Part shown: one piece after another, positions 9,047 through 18,093 of the stretch
Layout of the letters: each line of letters begins with the position of its first letter
Numbering within the stretch: the stretch's first letter is position 1
Assembly (NCBI RefSeq): GCF_014489635.1
Contig: NZ_CP060828.1
Location: 248,001 to 312,000, forward strand
Origin: Streptomyces roseirectus
Lineage (GTDB): Bacteria > Actinomycetota > Actinomycetes > Streptomycetales > Streptomycetaceae
Length of the DNA stretch: 64,000 bases
Direction: 5' to 3'
Notes under the pieces: generated by a model
Told to the model about the DNA's origin: nothing
What the model saw: the letters and a program-made list of their open reading frames with translations, nothing else
Database searches by the model: none
Program-made: the position numbers and the translations under genes

Positions 9047-10069
9047 TTGAGCCGACGACGCGTCACCATGTCCGACGTGGCCCGCAGGGCGGGGGTGTCT
9101 CCGACGACGGCCTCGTTCGTCCTGGCCGGCCGCCGGGACATGCGCATCTCGGGCGACGCCGAGGAACGGGTGCGGCAGGCCGCGCGCGAACTCGGCTACC
9201 GGCCCAATCTGACGGCGCGCGGCCTGCGGACGTCGGTGACGAGGACGATCGCGCTGATCTCGGACACCATCGCGACGACGCCGTTCGCGGGCGAGGTGAT
9301 CCACGGCGCGCTGGACGCGGCCGGCGCGCGGGAGCACGTCCTGTTCGTCGCGGAGACCGAGGGGGATCCGCAGACCGAGACGCGGCTCGTCGAGGGGATG
9401 CTGGACCGGCAGGTCGACGGGTTCGTGTACGCGGCGATGTACACCCGCGAGGTCCGGCTGCCGCCGGCGCTGCACGACGCGAAGGTCGTTCTGCTGAACT
9501 GCTGGGCGCGGGACACCCGGGCGCCGTCCGTCCTGCCGGACGAGGTGAACGCCGGGCGGGACGCGGCGCGGCTGCTGCTGGATGCCGGGCAGCTCGGCGG
9601 CGTCCATGTCGTGGGCGGGCGGCATGTCACGCGGGCGACGCCCGAGGGGGTGTGGGCCGGGGTGGAGCGGATGCGGGGGATCGAGGAGGTGTTCGCGGGG
9701 GCGGGGGTGCGGGTCGCCGGGGTGGCCGAGTGCGACTGGCAGCCCGAGGACGGCCATCGTGAGGTGCTGCGGCTGCTCGACGCGGGGGCCGTGCCGCGGG
9801 CGCTGGTCTGTCTCAACGACCGGCTCGCGCTGGGGGCTTACCAGGCGTTGCAGGACAAGGGGCTGCGGGTGGGGGACGACGTGGCCGTGGTGTCGTTCGA
9901 CGACTCGGATCTCGCGGGGTGGCTGCGTCCGGGGCTGACGAGCGTGGGGCTGCCGCACTACCGGCTCGGCCGGACGGCCGTGGAGCTGCTGCTCGACGAC
10001 GATGCCGGGCCGGGTGTCCGTCACGTGCCGATGCCGGTGGCGCTGCGCGCCTCGCACGGCCCTCAGTAG
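9047..10069 (+). CDS. LacI-family transcriptional regulator
   Basis: A 340-residue repressor. The N-terminus VTMSDVARRAGVSPTTASFVLAGR is the LacI helix-turn-helix and hinge region, followed by a periplasmic-binding-protein-like sensor domain ending near 335. I chose TTG at 9047 because CAGGAGGA ends six bases before it; the ATG at 9068 would cut into the HTH flank. It is divergent from the sugar importer and convergent with the GH32 gene, with a 7-base overlap of the two coding ends (10063-10069). It likely represses importer and glycosidase until the sugar binds. Confidence 0.92.
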   Translation: MSRRRVTMSDVARRAGVSPTTASFVLAGRRDMRISGDAEERVRQAARELGYRPNLTARGLRTSVTRTIALISDTIATTPFAGEVIHGALDAAGAREHVLFVAETEGDPQTETRLVEGMLDRQVDGFVYAAMYTREVRLPPALHDAKVVLLNCWARDTRAPSVLPDEVNAGRDAARLLLDAGQLGGVHVVGGRHVTRATPEGVWAGVERMRGIEEVFAGAGVRVAGVAECDWQPEDGHREVLRLLDAGAVPRALVCLNDRLALGAYQALQDKGLRVGDDVAVVSFDDSDLAGWLRPGLTSVGLPHYRLGRTAVELLLDDDAGPGVRHVPMPVALRASHGPQ

Positions 10070-10992
10070 CGGGGGCGCAGCCCGCCGTCCTCGGTCCAGT
10101 GCACCGGGATGGGGTCGGAGAGTTCGCCGGTGAAGGTCTTGTCGCGTTCGTCGACGAAGCCGATGAGGTGCCAGGTGTTGTCGCCGGTCGGGACGAGGCG
10201 GGGGGCGTACAGGCCGGGGCAGGGGACGGGGCGCGCCCGCGTCAGGTCCCAAGGGCCGGTGAGGGTGGGGGCGGGGACCGTCCACAGTCGGCCCTCGGTG
10301 GCGCGGGGGTGGGGGGTGTCGGTGCAGAACAGCAGGAGGGGGCGGCCGTCCACGATCGCCGTCTGCGGCACCTCCAGGTGTCCGAAGCCGGCGGGCTCCG
10401 TGAGGGGCGGGCCGACCTCCCAGGTGAGCAGGTCCTCGGAGCGGGCGTGCCCGATGACACCCCGGCCGTCCTCCGGGCCGTCGGCCGCGCGGGCGGTGAT
10501 CAGCATGTGCCAGCCCTCCCCCGCCGGGTCCTCGAACACCCACGGGTCCCGCCACGCCTCCTCGTGCCACGCGCCCCCACCGAGCCGTTCGTACCACGCC
10601 GGGTCGGCCTCCACGAGCGGCTTGTCACCGTGGCGGTGCCAGGTGTGCAGGTCGTCGGAGACGGCCAGGCCGATGCGCTGCACGAGACCGTCCTCGGCCC
10701 TGCTGACGCCCGTATAGAACAGGTACCAACGCCGATCCGGCCCCCGCACCACCGACCCCGTCCAGGTCGCGAGGTCGTCCCAGGCAGGTTCATCGGCGGC
10801 CACCAGCGCATCAGCGGCCACCCGCCAGTTCCGCAGATCCCCGGAGACCGCATGCCCTATCGAGGCTCGCCTGTGCCGCCGCGCGGGGTCGTGCAGCGCC
10901 CTGGACGCCCTCAGGTAGAAGGCGTGGTGCCGTCCCTCGTCGTCCCGCGCGTACCAGCTGTCCCACACCCAGTGATCGGGCAAGCGCAACAT
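10063..10992 (-). CDS. GH32-like glycoside hydrolase (five-bladed propeller)
   Basis: A 309-residue protein, start ATG at 10992 with GGGGAGAGG upstream; an in-frame TTG at 11028 would add only 12 residues and has a poorer site. Catalytic blocks of clan GH-J are visible: WVWDSW near the N-terminus (Asp11, nucleophile position), RDP at 148-150, and HLEVPQ (Glu207, acid/base position). There is no signal peptide and no C-terminal beta-sandwich, so it is a short intracellular type acting on imported oligosaccharide. Substrate class (fructan, sucrose-like) is inferred from family. A LacI operator copy lies 45 bases upstream. Confidence 0.82.
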   Translation of the reverse strand: MLRLPDHWVWDSWYARDDEGRHHAFYLRASRALHDPARRHRRASIGHAVSGDLRNWRVAADALVAADEPAWDDLATWTGSVVRGPDRRWYLFYTGVSRAEDGLVQRIGLAVSDDLHTWHRHGDKPLVEADPAWYERLGGGAWHEEAWRDPWVFEDPAGEGWHMLITARAADGPEDGRGVIGHARSEDLLTWEVGPPLTEPAGFGHLEVPQTAIVDGRPLLLFCTDTPHPRATEGRLWTVPAPTLTGPWDLTRARPVPCPGLYAPRLVPTGDNTWHLIGFVDERDKTFTGELSDPIPVHWTEDGGLRPRY

Positions 10993-11036
10993 CGATCCGC
11001 CTCTCCCCTCACGTTCCCTTCCGGGCAAACTAACAG

Positions 11037-11052
11037 GCTAAATCGTTTTATC
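11037..11052. promoter_or_regulatory. Second LacI-type operator, upstream of GH32 gene
   Basis: GCTAAAT-CG-TTTTATC matches the 8966-8981 palindrome in the full left arm and less well in the right (arms pair at 5 of 7). It lies 45-60 bases upstream of the GH32 start at 10992, the right place for repression by the LacI protein encoded next door. Confidence 0.75.
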
Positions 11053-11129
11053 GCACCCATGCACGGGAGTTGGGGCCAGGAGTTCGGGACCGCTTCCCGC
11101 GGGGCCGGCACCCTGACCGGGCGGAGTCG

Positions 11130-11500
11130 GCCGGGCCGGGCGAGAGCAGGCAGGGGCAGGGGCAGAGCGGAGTCGGCCAGGCCGGGCGGGAGCAGGCCAG
11201 ACGGGACGGGGTCAGTCAGGCCGGGCGAGAGCAGGCAAGCCGGGCAGGAACAGCCAACCCGCTCCACCACACACCGGACCCCAGTGCCGTGGAACCCAAC
11301 CGCCGAGACACTTGCGGCGCGCGGCGAGCCGTTCGGGCTCGGCGCGCCGCGCGCGGGCAGGGCGGTTCGGCTGGATCACACCGGCCGGGCTCGGGCGGCC
11401 CGGCACGCCACACGCGGACAAGGCCCACCGGAGTCGGTGACCCGGCACACCTCACGCGGACAAGGCCCGCCAAAGTCGGTGACCCGGCGCGGCGGCCGGG
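11130..11500. repeat. Degenerate and tandem repeats in gene-poor stretch
   Basis: The 11053-11718 stretch holds no convincing gene. It contains three copies of GGCCGGGCGRGAGCAGGC (11134-11151, 11180-11197, 11219-11236) and a 42-base direct repeat beginning CACGCGGACAAGGCCC (11411-11452 and 11453-11494). Open frames across it are low-complexity Arg/Gly/Pro products on both strands. Confidence 0.65.
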
Positions 11501-11718
11501 CCTGTACCGCCGCCCGCGCAGCCCCGCCGCTCTCACCACCTCCCCTCCCCTCGTCGGCTCGCCCCTCCTCGTCCGGCTCACCCCTTCCTGCCGGCTCGCC
11601 CCTTCCCCACTCGATCGCCTGCCCCGAGCCCAAGCTCTCCCTGGCTCAGGCCGCCGCCTCCTCGACCCGTGTCACCCGGACCACAGGGCACCCCCAGAAG
11701 CGGGCCGCGTGGTCGGGG

Positions 11719-11942
11719 GGAGAAGTGCCCACCTCTTCATCGCCGACTTCAGTGTCCAGCAGGCCGGCGGTGCGCTGGAGGAGGCGACCGGCACGCCGAA
11801 CGTCAACAGCGGCGGAAACCTCATCCGCGGCTTCGAGGCCGAGCAGGTCCTGGAGGCCGGTGCCGGATCGACGGAGAACGGAGCCACCATCAGCCAGTGG
11901 ACGCCCCTGAACCACTCGTACCAGGCATGGACGATCCAGTGA
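11719..11942 (+). pseudogene. Ricin-type lectin domain remnant
   Basis: The frame ending at 11942 encodes about 75 residues whose end (QVLEAGAGSTENGATISQW then HSYQAWTIQ) resembles the last beta-trefoil repeat of ricin-B-like carbohydrate-binding modules: a VLDV-like core, Gly-Ala-Thr-Ile-Gln-Trp and a closing Gln-x-Trp. No signal peptide, start codon with ribosome binding site or catalytic domain precedes it; upstream is repeat sequence. I read it as the 3' relic of a secreted lectin-domain enzyme. Confidence 0.55.
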
Positions 11943-12033
11943 CCGGGTGACCCATCGCCACCGGTTTTCGCTCGGTCACGGTCCACCACCGACACTCCTG
12001 CGCCCCTCGCCCGTCTCCCGCGCGTCCTCGCTG

Positions 12034-12777
12034 TCAGAGAGCGGTCTGGCCGCCGTCCAGGATGAGGTCCTGGCCCACGGTGAAGGCCGAGGCATCGGAG
12101 GCCAGGTACACGACGGCTTCCGCGATCTCTCCGGGCCTACCCATGCGTTTCACAGGGATGCCGGAGCTGATCGCCTCCAGCATCGCCGCGCGCCGCTCTC
12201 CGTACTTGGAGTACAGCGGGGTGTCCACCGGCCCAGGGCTGATCGCGTTGAACCGGATGCCGTGTGATGCGAGGAGGTCCGCGTTCCACGACCGCATCAG
12301 GGAGCTGACAGCCGCCTTCGTCGCGGCGTAGGCGTTCGACTGCCCGTAGCCGCCGTGCGCGCTGTTGGACGCGTTGAGGATGACCGAGGACGAGTGGGCC
12401 AGCACGGGTATCAGGGCCTGTGTGAGGAAGAAGACGCTCTTGACGTTGATGTCGAAGAGCCGGTCGAAACTGTCCTCCGTGTGGTCCTCGAACGGCCGCC
12501 AGTCCGAGACGCCGGCGTTCAGAAAGGCCACGTCCAGCTCTCCGAAGTGCTCACGCACCCGCTCCGCCAGGCCGCGCTGCGCATCGAGATCGCGCGCATC
12601 CGCCCGGACCACCGGCACCTTGTCCCCGAGGACCTGTCGCGCGTTGTCGATGCCGGCCGGGGTCACACCTGTGACCAGCACGTCCGCCCCCTCTGCGACA
12701 AAACGCCGCGCGGTCTCCAGACCGATCCCGCTCGTGCCGCCGGTGATGAGGGCGCGCTTGCCCGCAAGACGGTTCAT
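12034..12777 (-). CDS. SDR-family oxidoreductase
   Basis: A 247-residue classical short-chain dehydrogenase. It has the cofactor motif TGGTSGIG (12-19), NAG at about 87-89 and the active site YAATK (Tyr150, Lys154), with a Ser/Asn-rich strand before it. The ATG at 12777 gives the expected family length; the frame runs on upstream without a plausible start. It lies downstream of the vdc decarboxylase operon on the same strand, 215 bases past vdcD, so co-transcription is possible but not evident. Substrate unknown. Confidence 0.88.
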   Translation of the reverse strand: MNRLAGKRALITGGTSGIGLETARRFVAEGADVLVTGVTPAGIDNARQVLGDKVPVVRADARDLDAQRGLAERVREHFGELDVAFLNAGVSDWRPFEDHTEDSFDRLFDINVKSVFFLTQALIPVLAHSSSVILNASNSAHGGYGQSNAYAATKAAVSSLMRSWNADLLASHGIRFNAISPGPVDTPLYSKYGERRAAMLEAISSGIPVKRMGRPGEIAEAVVYLASDASAFTVGQDLILDGGQTAL

Positions 12778-12992
12778 GTGTCTGTTCCTTGTCGAGACAT
12801 GAGGTAAGTCGGTGGACTCACCAAGAAAGGGGATTGGTTGATCACGTGGACGTGGGTGAGGCGCCGCGCATGTGTGAGCCGCCGGAACCCACCGGCTGTT
12901 CACCGGCTCTTGCCGCAGCCGCCCAGGACCTGTCGGCGGTTCGGGGGCCGCGTACCGGCGTCGCGCCCGATGATCACGACTCGATACGCGCC

Positions 12993-13217
12993 CTAGACGA
13001 GGCGCGGGGCGTGCTGGATGTCGTCGGGGGTGAGGCGGAAGTCGTCGGGATAGGCGTCGGGGTCGGTGGCGGTGGCGGGTTCGGTGGACCGCCAGGCGTA
13101 CCAGCACTGGGAGCAGGAGCGCATGACCCAGTGCCCGGGGACGGGCGACTCGGCGACCAGGCTGATGTCCGGCGAGCTGCAGCGGGGGCAGAGGTTGGGT
13201 GTGGTCGCGGTGGTCAT
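12993..13217 (-). CDS. vdcD: Hydroxyarylic acid decarboxylase subunit D
   Basis: A 74-residue protein with two zinc-ribbon CxxC pairs (CPRC near residue 10 and CSQC near 35) and a conserved acidic tail (DPDAYPDDFRLTPDDI). This matches the small D subunit of non-oxidative hydroxyarylic acid decarboxylases (vdcBCD of Streptomyces and homologues), which is needed for activity although its exact role is unsettled. Its ATG overlaps the stop of the UbiD-like gene as ATGA, so it is translationally coupled. Confidence 0.85.
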   Translation of the reverse strand: MTTATTPNLCPRCSSPDISLVAESPVPGHWVMRSCSQCWYAWRSTEPATATDPDAYPDDFRLTPDDIQHAPRLV

Positions 13218-14641
13218 CGCAGCATCTCCTTGAGGGTGCTCTCCCAGTCGGTGGTCTCCGGGTAGGGGGTGATGAGCTGGTCGTCCTCACCGCGGTTGTC
13301 CGGGGACCTGGGGGTCGTGGCGTCCAGGACGAGGCGGGTCGTGATTCCCTGGGGATCGCCGGCGGGGTCCAGGGGGTTGCCGAACATCCGGGGGATGCTG
13401 ATGGCGTCGTGCTGGGGGTTGAACTTCACGGACAGGGCCCACATGACCTGTTCCAGGTTGAACGGGTCGACGGTCTCGTCCACGACGATGACGAGCTTGG
13501 AGTAGCCGATGCCGTGCGGGGTCGTCAGCGCGCGCAGGCCGACGACGCGGCCGAACCCGCCGTGGCGGACCTTGGTGGAAATGATGTTGACCATGCCATG
13601 GGTGTACATGGCGTTGACGGCCTGGACCTCGGGGAACGCCTCCTTGAGCTGCCGGTGGATCGGCACGGAGGTGTTGAGCGCCATCAGGTAGTCGATCTCG
13701 GTCCAGGGGAGGCCGAGGTAGAGGTGTTCGAAGATCGGGTCGCGGCGCATGTGGATGCGGTGGACCTTGACTACGGGCAGGGCGCGGCCGCCGGAGTAGT
13801 GGCCGGTGAACTCGCCGAAGGGGCCTTCGAACTCGCGTTCCCCGTAGATGACCTCGCCTTCCAGGACGACCTCGGATCCCCAGGGCACGTCGAGTCCGGT
13901 GTGCGGCGCCTTGACGATCGGGTAGGGGACGCCGCCGCGCCAGGCGCCGGCCATCTCGTACTCGGACTGGTCGTAGGCCAGCGGGGTGCTGGCGACCAGG
14001 GACAGGACGGGGTCGTTGCCGATGGCGATGGCGATCGGCAGGCCGGTCTTCTTGCCGTCGGAGGCCGTGATGTGGCGGCCGAAGTCGTGCGGGGGTCCGG
14101 ACTGCAGGCCGAGGTGGTCGGGGCCTTTGACCTGCATGCGGTAGATCCCGACGTTCTGCTTGCCGAAGTTGTCCGGGTCGGCGGAGTCGCGGGTGATGAC
14201 GGCCGCCTTGTCGATGTACGGGCCGCCGTCGGCAGGGTTGAGGCGGAAGACCGGCAGTAGCTCGAAGAGGTTGATGTCCTCGGAGACGGTGATCTCCTGC
14301 CACGGTGCCTCGGTGCGGCGGTCGACCGGCACAGGGAACTTCTGCCAGCGGTCGCCGAGCTCGAAGAACTGCTCCTTGAGGGAGGTCTCCTTGGGGAGGC
14401 CGAGCATCAGTGCGTGGTTGGCCCAGGAGCCGTGGATGTTGAGCGCGACGCGTGCCTCACTGAAGCCCTTGATGTTCTCGAACAGCAGGGCCGGTGCCGT
14501 GTTGCCGTCGAGGTTGGCGACGGCACGACCGGCGGCGCCGAGATCCGGCTCGGGCTTGACTTCACGGTCGATGTGCAGCAGCTGCTTGTTGGCTTCGAGC
14601 GCGCTCAGGAAGCCGCGCAGATCGTCATAGGGCGCTTGCAT
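13214..14641 (-). CDS. vdcC: UbiD-family decarboxylase, hydroxyarylic acid subunit C
   Basis: A 475-residue UbiD-type enzyme, catalysing reversible non-oxidative decarboxylation of a hydroxyarylic acid (vanillate or 4-hydroxybenzoate class) with prenylated FMN. Visible family segments are LLFENIKGF, VGIYRMQVKG, EFEGPFGEFTGHYSG and PWTEIDYLMAL. The ATG at 14641 overlaps the end of vdcB by 17 bases, and the stop overlaps vdcD. Length and gene order B-C-D match the known Streptomyces operon. Exact substrate cannot be told from sequence. Confidence 0.9.
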   Translation of the reverse strand: MQAPYDDLRGFLSALEANKQLLHIDREVKPEPDLGAAGRAVANLDGNTAPALLFENIKGFSEARVALNIHGSWANHALMLGLPKETSLKEQFFELGDRWQKFPVPVDRRTEAPWQEITVSEDINLFELLPVFRLNPADGGPYIDKAAVITRDSADPDNFGKQNVGIYRMQVKGPDHLGLQSGPPHDFGRHITASDGKKTGLPIAIAIGNDPVLSLVASTPLAYDQSEYEMAGAWRGGVPYPIVKAPHTGLDVPWGSEVVLEGEVIYGEREFEGPFGEFTGHYSGGRALPVVKVHRIHMRRDPIFEHLYLGLPWTEIDYLMALNTSVPIHRQLKEAFPEVQAVNAMYTHGMVNIISTKVRHGGFGRVVGLRALTTPHGIGYSKLVIVVDETVDPFNLEQVMWALSVKFNPQHDAISIPRMFGNPLDPAGDPQGITTRLVLDATTPRSPDNRGEDDQLITPYPETTDWESTLKEMLR

Positions 14642-15278
14642 GAGATACCTCCCGGGAGGCGGGTGCGTCTGTCTCGGTGCGGATGGGGCTTGGAGGGGTG
14701 GCGGGAGCGTTCTTCCGAGGCGGCGGGCCTTCCCAGCGGCGGGTGTCGGGCAGTTCCAGGCCGAACTGGTCCAGCAGCCGCGCGACCGTGTGGTCGACGA
14801 TCTCGTCGACGGATTCGGGGCGGTGGTAGAAGGCCGGCATGGGCGGCACGATGGAGGCGCCCATCCGGGACAGGGCCAGCATGTTGTCCAGGTGGATCTC
14901 GCTGAGCGGCGTCTCACGGGGAACCAGCACCAGTCGGCGCCGTTCCTTGAGGGTGACGTCGGCGGCCCGCCCGATGAGCCCTTCGCCGTACCCCGTACGG
15001 ATGGCGGCCACCGTCTTCATGCTGCACGGAGCCACGACCATGCCGTCGGTGCGGAACGATCCGCTGGAGATGGCGGCGGCCTGGTCCTTCGGGCCGTAGG
15101 TCCGCGTGGCGAGCGCGCGGACGTCGCGGACGGAACAGTCGCACTCCATCTCGATCGTGGTTCTGGCCCACTGACTGAGCACGAGATGGGTCTCCACGTC
15201 GAGTGTGCGCAGCGCCTCCAGCAGCCGTATGCCGATGATCGCGCCCGTGGCACCGGTCATGCCTACCACCAGTCGCAT
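14625..15278 (-). CDS. vdcB: UbiX-like flavin prenyltransferase, subunit B
   Basis: A 217-residue UbiX/Pad1-type protein that makes the prenylated FMN used by the UbiD partner. The start is the ATG at 15278, giving MRLVVGMTGATGAI, the classic N-terminal flavin-binding motif; VAPCSMKT and LVPRETPLS are further family blocks. The C-terminal 35 residues are Pro-rich and disordered, beyond the usual family end. It is first in the operon B-C-D and divergent from the MarR gene at 15404. Confidence 0.9.
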   Translation of the reverse strand: MRLVVGMTGATGAIIGIRLLEALRTLDVETHLVLSQWARTTIEMECDCSVRDVRALATRTYGPKDQAAAISSGSFRTDGMVVAPCSMKTVAAIRTGYGEGLIGRAADVTLKERRRLVLVPRETPLSEIHLDNMLALSRMGASIVPPMPAFYHRPESVDEIVDHTVARLLDQFGLELPDTRRWEGPPPRKNAPATPPSPIRTETDAPASREVSHASAL

Positions 15279-15320
15279 CGGCCCTCCCTTCCATAACACT
15301 CCGTACTCGGAATGTAAGAA

Positions 15321-15335
15321 CACGGAATGTCCGTG
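15321..15335. promoter_or_regulatory. Candidate operator between vdcB and MarR gene
   Basis: CACGGAATGTCCGTG has perfect 6-base arms around ATG and sits midway in the 125-base divergent region. A second GGAATGT lies at 15309-15315. On the minus strand TTACAT and TATGGA, 16 bases apart, could form the vdc promoter next to it. Position and symmetry suit a MarR dimer. Confidence 0.6.
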
Positions 15336-15403
15336 CCTGGACTAAGGTAGGGGCAGGGAAGCATGAAGCGCAAATGCCGATGCGCAGAAGTGAAGGGCTG
15401 GAC

Positions 15404-15877
15404 ATGCGGGACACGAACAGGCCAGGTCAGGCGGGGCTTGACTCTCTCGACCCCCTCAAGGCGACAGGTCACCTGCTGCGACGGGCCAATCAGCGCTTCG
15501 CAGCGCTCTGGTCCGGCGCCATGCCCGGAGGCCCGACATCGCCCCAGCTCGCCGTCCTGGCCCTGCTCGCCGTCGAGCAGCCGCTGGACCAGCAGACCAT
15601 CGGGGAACGCGGCGGCTTCGACAAGTCGACCTGCGGCTACCTCATCGACCGCATGGACCGCGCCGGCCTCATCCACGCGGCCGTCGACCCCGCCAACCGG
15701 CGCCGCAAGCTCGTACACCTCACCCCGGAAGGCCGTAGCACCCTCGACGAGACGCTCCCTGTGACACGCCAGGTGGAAGACACCATGACGGCATCACTGA
15801 CCCAGAGCGAGAGAACTGAACTCAACCGCCTGCTCGCCAAAATGCTCACCCTGCAGGGCGCCGGCTCTGCACCCTGA
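15404..15877 (+). CDS. MarR-family regulator beside vdc operon
   Basis: A 157-residue winged-helix regulator. The HTH spans about residues 50-95 (QTIGERGGFDKSTCGYLIDRMDRAGLI) and the wing contains DPANRRRKLVHLTPEG, a MarR hallmark. I prefer ATG at 15404, preceded by GAAGTGAAGG, over the ATG at 15374. Divergent placement next to vdcBCD suggests it represses the decarboxylase until a phenolic acid binds, as for other phenolic-acid-responsive MarR proteins (inference). Confidence 0.87.
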   Translation: MRDTNRPGQAGLDSLDPLKATGHLLRRANQRFAALWSGAMPGGPTSPQLAVLALLAVEQPLDQQTIGERGGFDKSTCGYLIDRMDRAGLIHAAVDPANRRRKLVHLTPEGRSTLDETLPVTRQVEDTMTASLTQSERTELNRLLAKMLTLQGAGSAP

Positions 15878-15919
15878 GGTTCCCTCACGGGGTGAGGCCC
15901 TTTCCGTCGGCCACCCCAC

Positions 15920-16060
15920 GTGCAGCCAGACCTTCCCGTGCGAGCCGTCCATGGCCGAGCCCGGCACCTCGACGGCCTCGCCGACCGTGTCTCGCTGATC
16001 ATCACGGAGCTGATCGCGAACGCCTCCAGGCATACTCCGCGCCCCGAGACCCGCCTCACG
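15920..16060 (+). pseudogene. Remnant of RsbW-like ATP-binding domain
   Basis: A short frame encodes VRAVHGRARHLDGLADRVS then LIITELIANASRHTP. The second piece matches the N-box (ELVTNA-RHT) of anti-sigma-factor-like ATPase domains common in Streptomyces. The domain breaks off directly after it; no G-boxes follow and no start signal precedes. I read it as a gene fragment. The rest of 15878-16626 shows no supportable gene. Confidence 0.5.
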
Positions 16061-16626
16061 GCTGGGAGGCGGGGCGCGACATGGCCGCGTGTCGGGGTCG
16101 TGGACCGCGTACCACGCACCCCGTAGGCCATGCGCACGGCGACGAGGCCGCCCCCGCTTCGGACGGCCTCTCCCGCGACGATCTGGCGTGGGCCCTACCG
16201 CGCGTCCTGGGCGGCATGCTGAACCCCGGCTGACGCGACGGCCGCCGCGTGGCCGACGACCCCGGCGAGCACCGGGCCCGCGCTCCGCGCCACGACGGAG
16301 CCGCCGAAGCCCCAGGCGCCCAGACCGACCACGGCGACCTCGGCATCCCACTCACTCACTCACGGTCATCCCGCCTCTCCCATCCGTGACGCACTCCGGC
16401 GACCGGTCACCGTAGCCGGCACCGTGATCGCGGCCGGGGCACAGCGGCGTCTTCCGGCCACGGCCGTCCGTCGCACCGGCGCACTCCCTGGGCCCGCGCG
16501 CGATCCACGCGCCGCCCGAGGCGCCCTACACGCTCCCCGCACCCGGCACGGAGCATGACAACCGGTTCCCCCCGGCCGTCGTCCGGCGGATGCCCTTTTC
16601 CCCGTTCCGTGACCCGAGAGGTGTCC
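16061..16626. other. Gene-poor stretch before synthase genes
   Basis: About 570 bases without a supportable gene. Frames on both strands are Pro/Arg/Ala-rich and lack start signals. The last part must include the promoter of the AT-ACP gene; GAGAGG at 16614-16622 serves as its ribosome binding site. Confidence 0.45.
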
Positions 16627-18093
16627 ATGCCGCGCTGTGTTGTCCTGTTCCCCGGCCAAGGGGCGTACGTGCCGGGCGCGTTGGGCGCGCTCGCCGAGAC
16701 GGAGTCCGTGGTGGGCGAGGTGCTGGCGGAGGTGGACCGCGCGGCGGCCGGGCTCGGGCGCGACCCGGTGTCGCGGCTGCTGCTCGACACGCGGGCGCCG
16801 ACGCTCGGGGAGCTGGTGGAGGGCGCCCCGCAGGATCTGCACCTGGCGATCTTCGCGTCCGAGGCGGCGCTGTTCCGACTGCTCACCGAACGGCTGGGGG
16901 TGCGGCCGGACGTGCTCCTCGGGCACAGTTTCGGGGAGCTGGTGGCGCTCGTGGCGGCCGGGGTGCACGGCCTCGCGGACGGGGTGGCGCTGGTCGCGGC
17001 GCGCGACGAGGCGTTCGCGGCGTGTCCGCCCCGGGCGGGCGGCATGGTCGCGCTGGAGGTCTCCGCCGTACGGGCGGCGCATCTCGTGGCGGCGCTCGCC
17101 GAGAGCGAGGTGTGCGTGGCCGCCGACAACGGGCCCCGGCAGAGTGTCGTGTCCGGCCCCAAGGGGGCGCTGGGGCGGGTGCGCAAGGCGGCGGAGGCGG
17201 TGGGGATCGGCGCGACCGAGCTGCGGGTGCCGTACGCGTTCCACAGCCACGGACTCGCCGGTGTCGCCCACGACTTCGCCGCCCGCGCGGGCCGGCTCGT
17301 CCCGCGTCCGGCGCGCCACCTCCTGTACTCCGCGATCCTCGGCCGGTACGTCGACGGCGGCCCCGCCGACCACGCCGCCCTGGCCTCCGCCCACCTCGTC
17401 CGCCCCACCCGGTTCGCCGACGCGGTACGCGTCCTGCACGCCGAGGGGGCCGACGTCTTCGTGGAGTGCGGGGCGAAGGGGGTGCTGACCGACCTGGTGA
17501 CGTCGATCGCACCCGGGGTGCGGGCCGTGGCGCCGTTACGGAGGCGGGTGGGGGGTGAGGAGTTCGCGGAAGCGGTGCGCAGGGCGGTTGGGGCGGAGGA
17601 CGTGGCGGGGGTGCGGAGCGGGGCGGGGGCGGAGAACGTGGCAAGGCTGCGGAGCGGGCCGGGGGCGCGGGACGTGGTGGCGGCGTGGAGAGAGCCGGTG
17701 GTGGACGGGGCGGCGGCCCGGCGAGGGCCGGCAGCGCCGGGCGGTGCCCGGGAGTGGCCAGCGCACACGCCTCGTCCGGCCCCGGAAACCCCACCCCGGC
17801 CGGTGGACCGCACACCCCACTCCCCCGCCCTCCCCACTCACCCCGAACTCGTCGGCGTCTTACGCGACCTGTACGCCCAAGCCCTCGGCTACCCCCCGGA
17901 CGTCCTCACCCCCGACGCCGACCTGGAAGCCGACCTCGGCGTCGACTCCATCAAACAGGTCGAACTCTTCTCCCAGGCCCTGGACCGCTACGGCCGCGCC
18001 CTCCCGCCCGACGGCCACCGTCTGACCAGCCACACCACCCTCGACGCCCTGGCGGAGCTGCTGCTCACCCTGCCCGGGACGGCCGCCCGGTGA
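16627..18093 (+). CDS. Acyltransferase-ACP didomain protein
   Basis: A 488-residue two-domain polyketide/fatty-acid component. Residues 3-310 are a malonyl-type acyltransferase: VVLFPGQG at the N-terminus, GHSFGE with nucleophile Ser101, and YAFHSH with catalytic His206. Residues 315-405 are a Gly/Arg/Pro linker with a 12-residue unit repeated about 2.5 times. Residues 406-485 are an acyl carrier protein with LGVDSIKQ; Ser441 is the phosphopantetheine site. DSIKQ resembles carriers of PUFA-type synthases. Starts at ATG 16627 after GAGAGG. Its stop overlaps the GTG of the next gene, so the two are coupled and likely form one complex. Confidence 0.9.
   Translation: MPRCVVLFPGQGAYVPGALGALAETESVVGEVLAEVDRAAAGLGRDPVSRLLLDTRAPTLGELVEGAPQDLHLAIFASEAALFRLLTERLGVRPDVLLGHSFGELVALVAAGVHGLADGVALVAARDEAFAACPPRAGGMVALEVSAVRAAHLVAALAESEVCVAADNGPRQSVVSGPKGALGRVRKAAEAVGIGATELRVPYAFHSHGLAGVAHDFAARAGRLVPRPARHLLYSAILGRYVDGGPADHAALASAHLVRPTRFADAVRVLHAEGADVFVECGAKGVLTDLVTSIAPGVRAVAPLRRRVGGEEFAEAVRRAVGAEDVAGVRSGAGAENVARLRSGPGARDVVAAWREPVVDGAAARRGPAAPGGAREWPAHTPRPAPETPPRPVDRTPHSPALPTHPELVGVLRDLYAQALGYPPDVLTPDADLEADLGVDSIKQVELFSQALDRYGRALPPDGHRLTSHTTLDALAELLLTLPGTAAR

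Noticed and set aside
11070..11942. A single long gene spanning the repeat stretch and the ricin-like tail
   Set aside because: Everything before about 11719 is repeat-derived low-complexity protein; only the tail resembles a domain.
16239..16350. A minus-strand UspA-like piece (AEVAVVGLGAWGFGGS)
   Set aside because: Only one strand looks vaguely similar to a universal stress protein motif; no flanking support or start.
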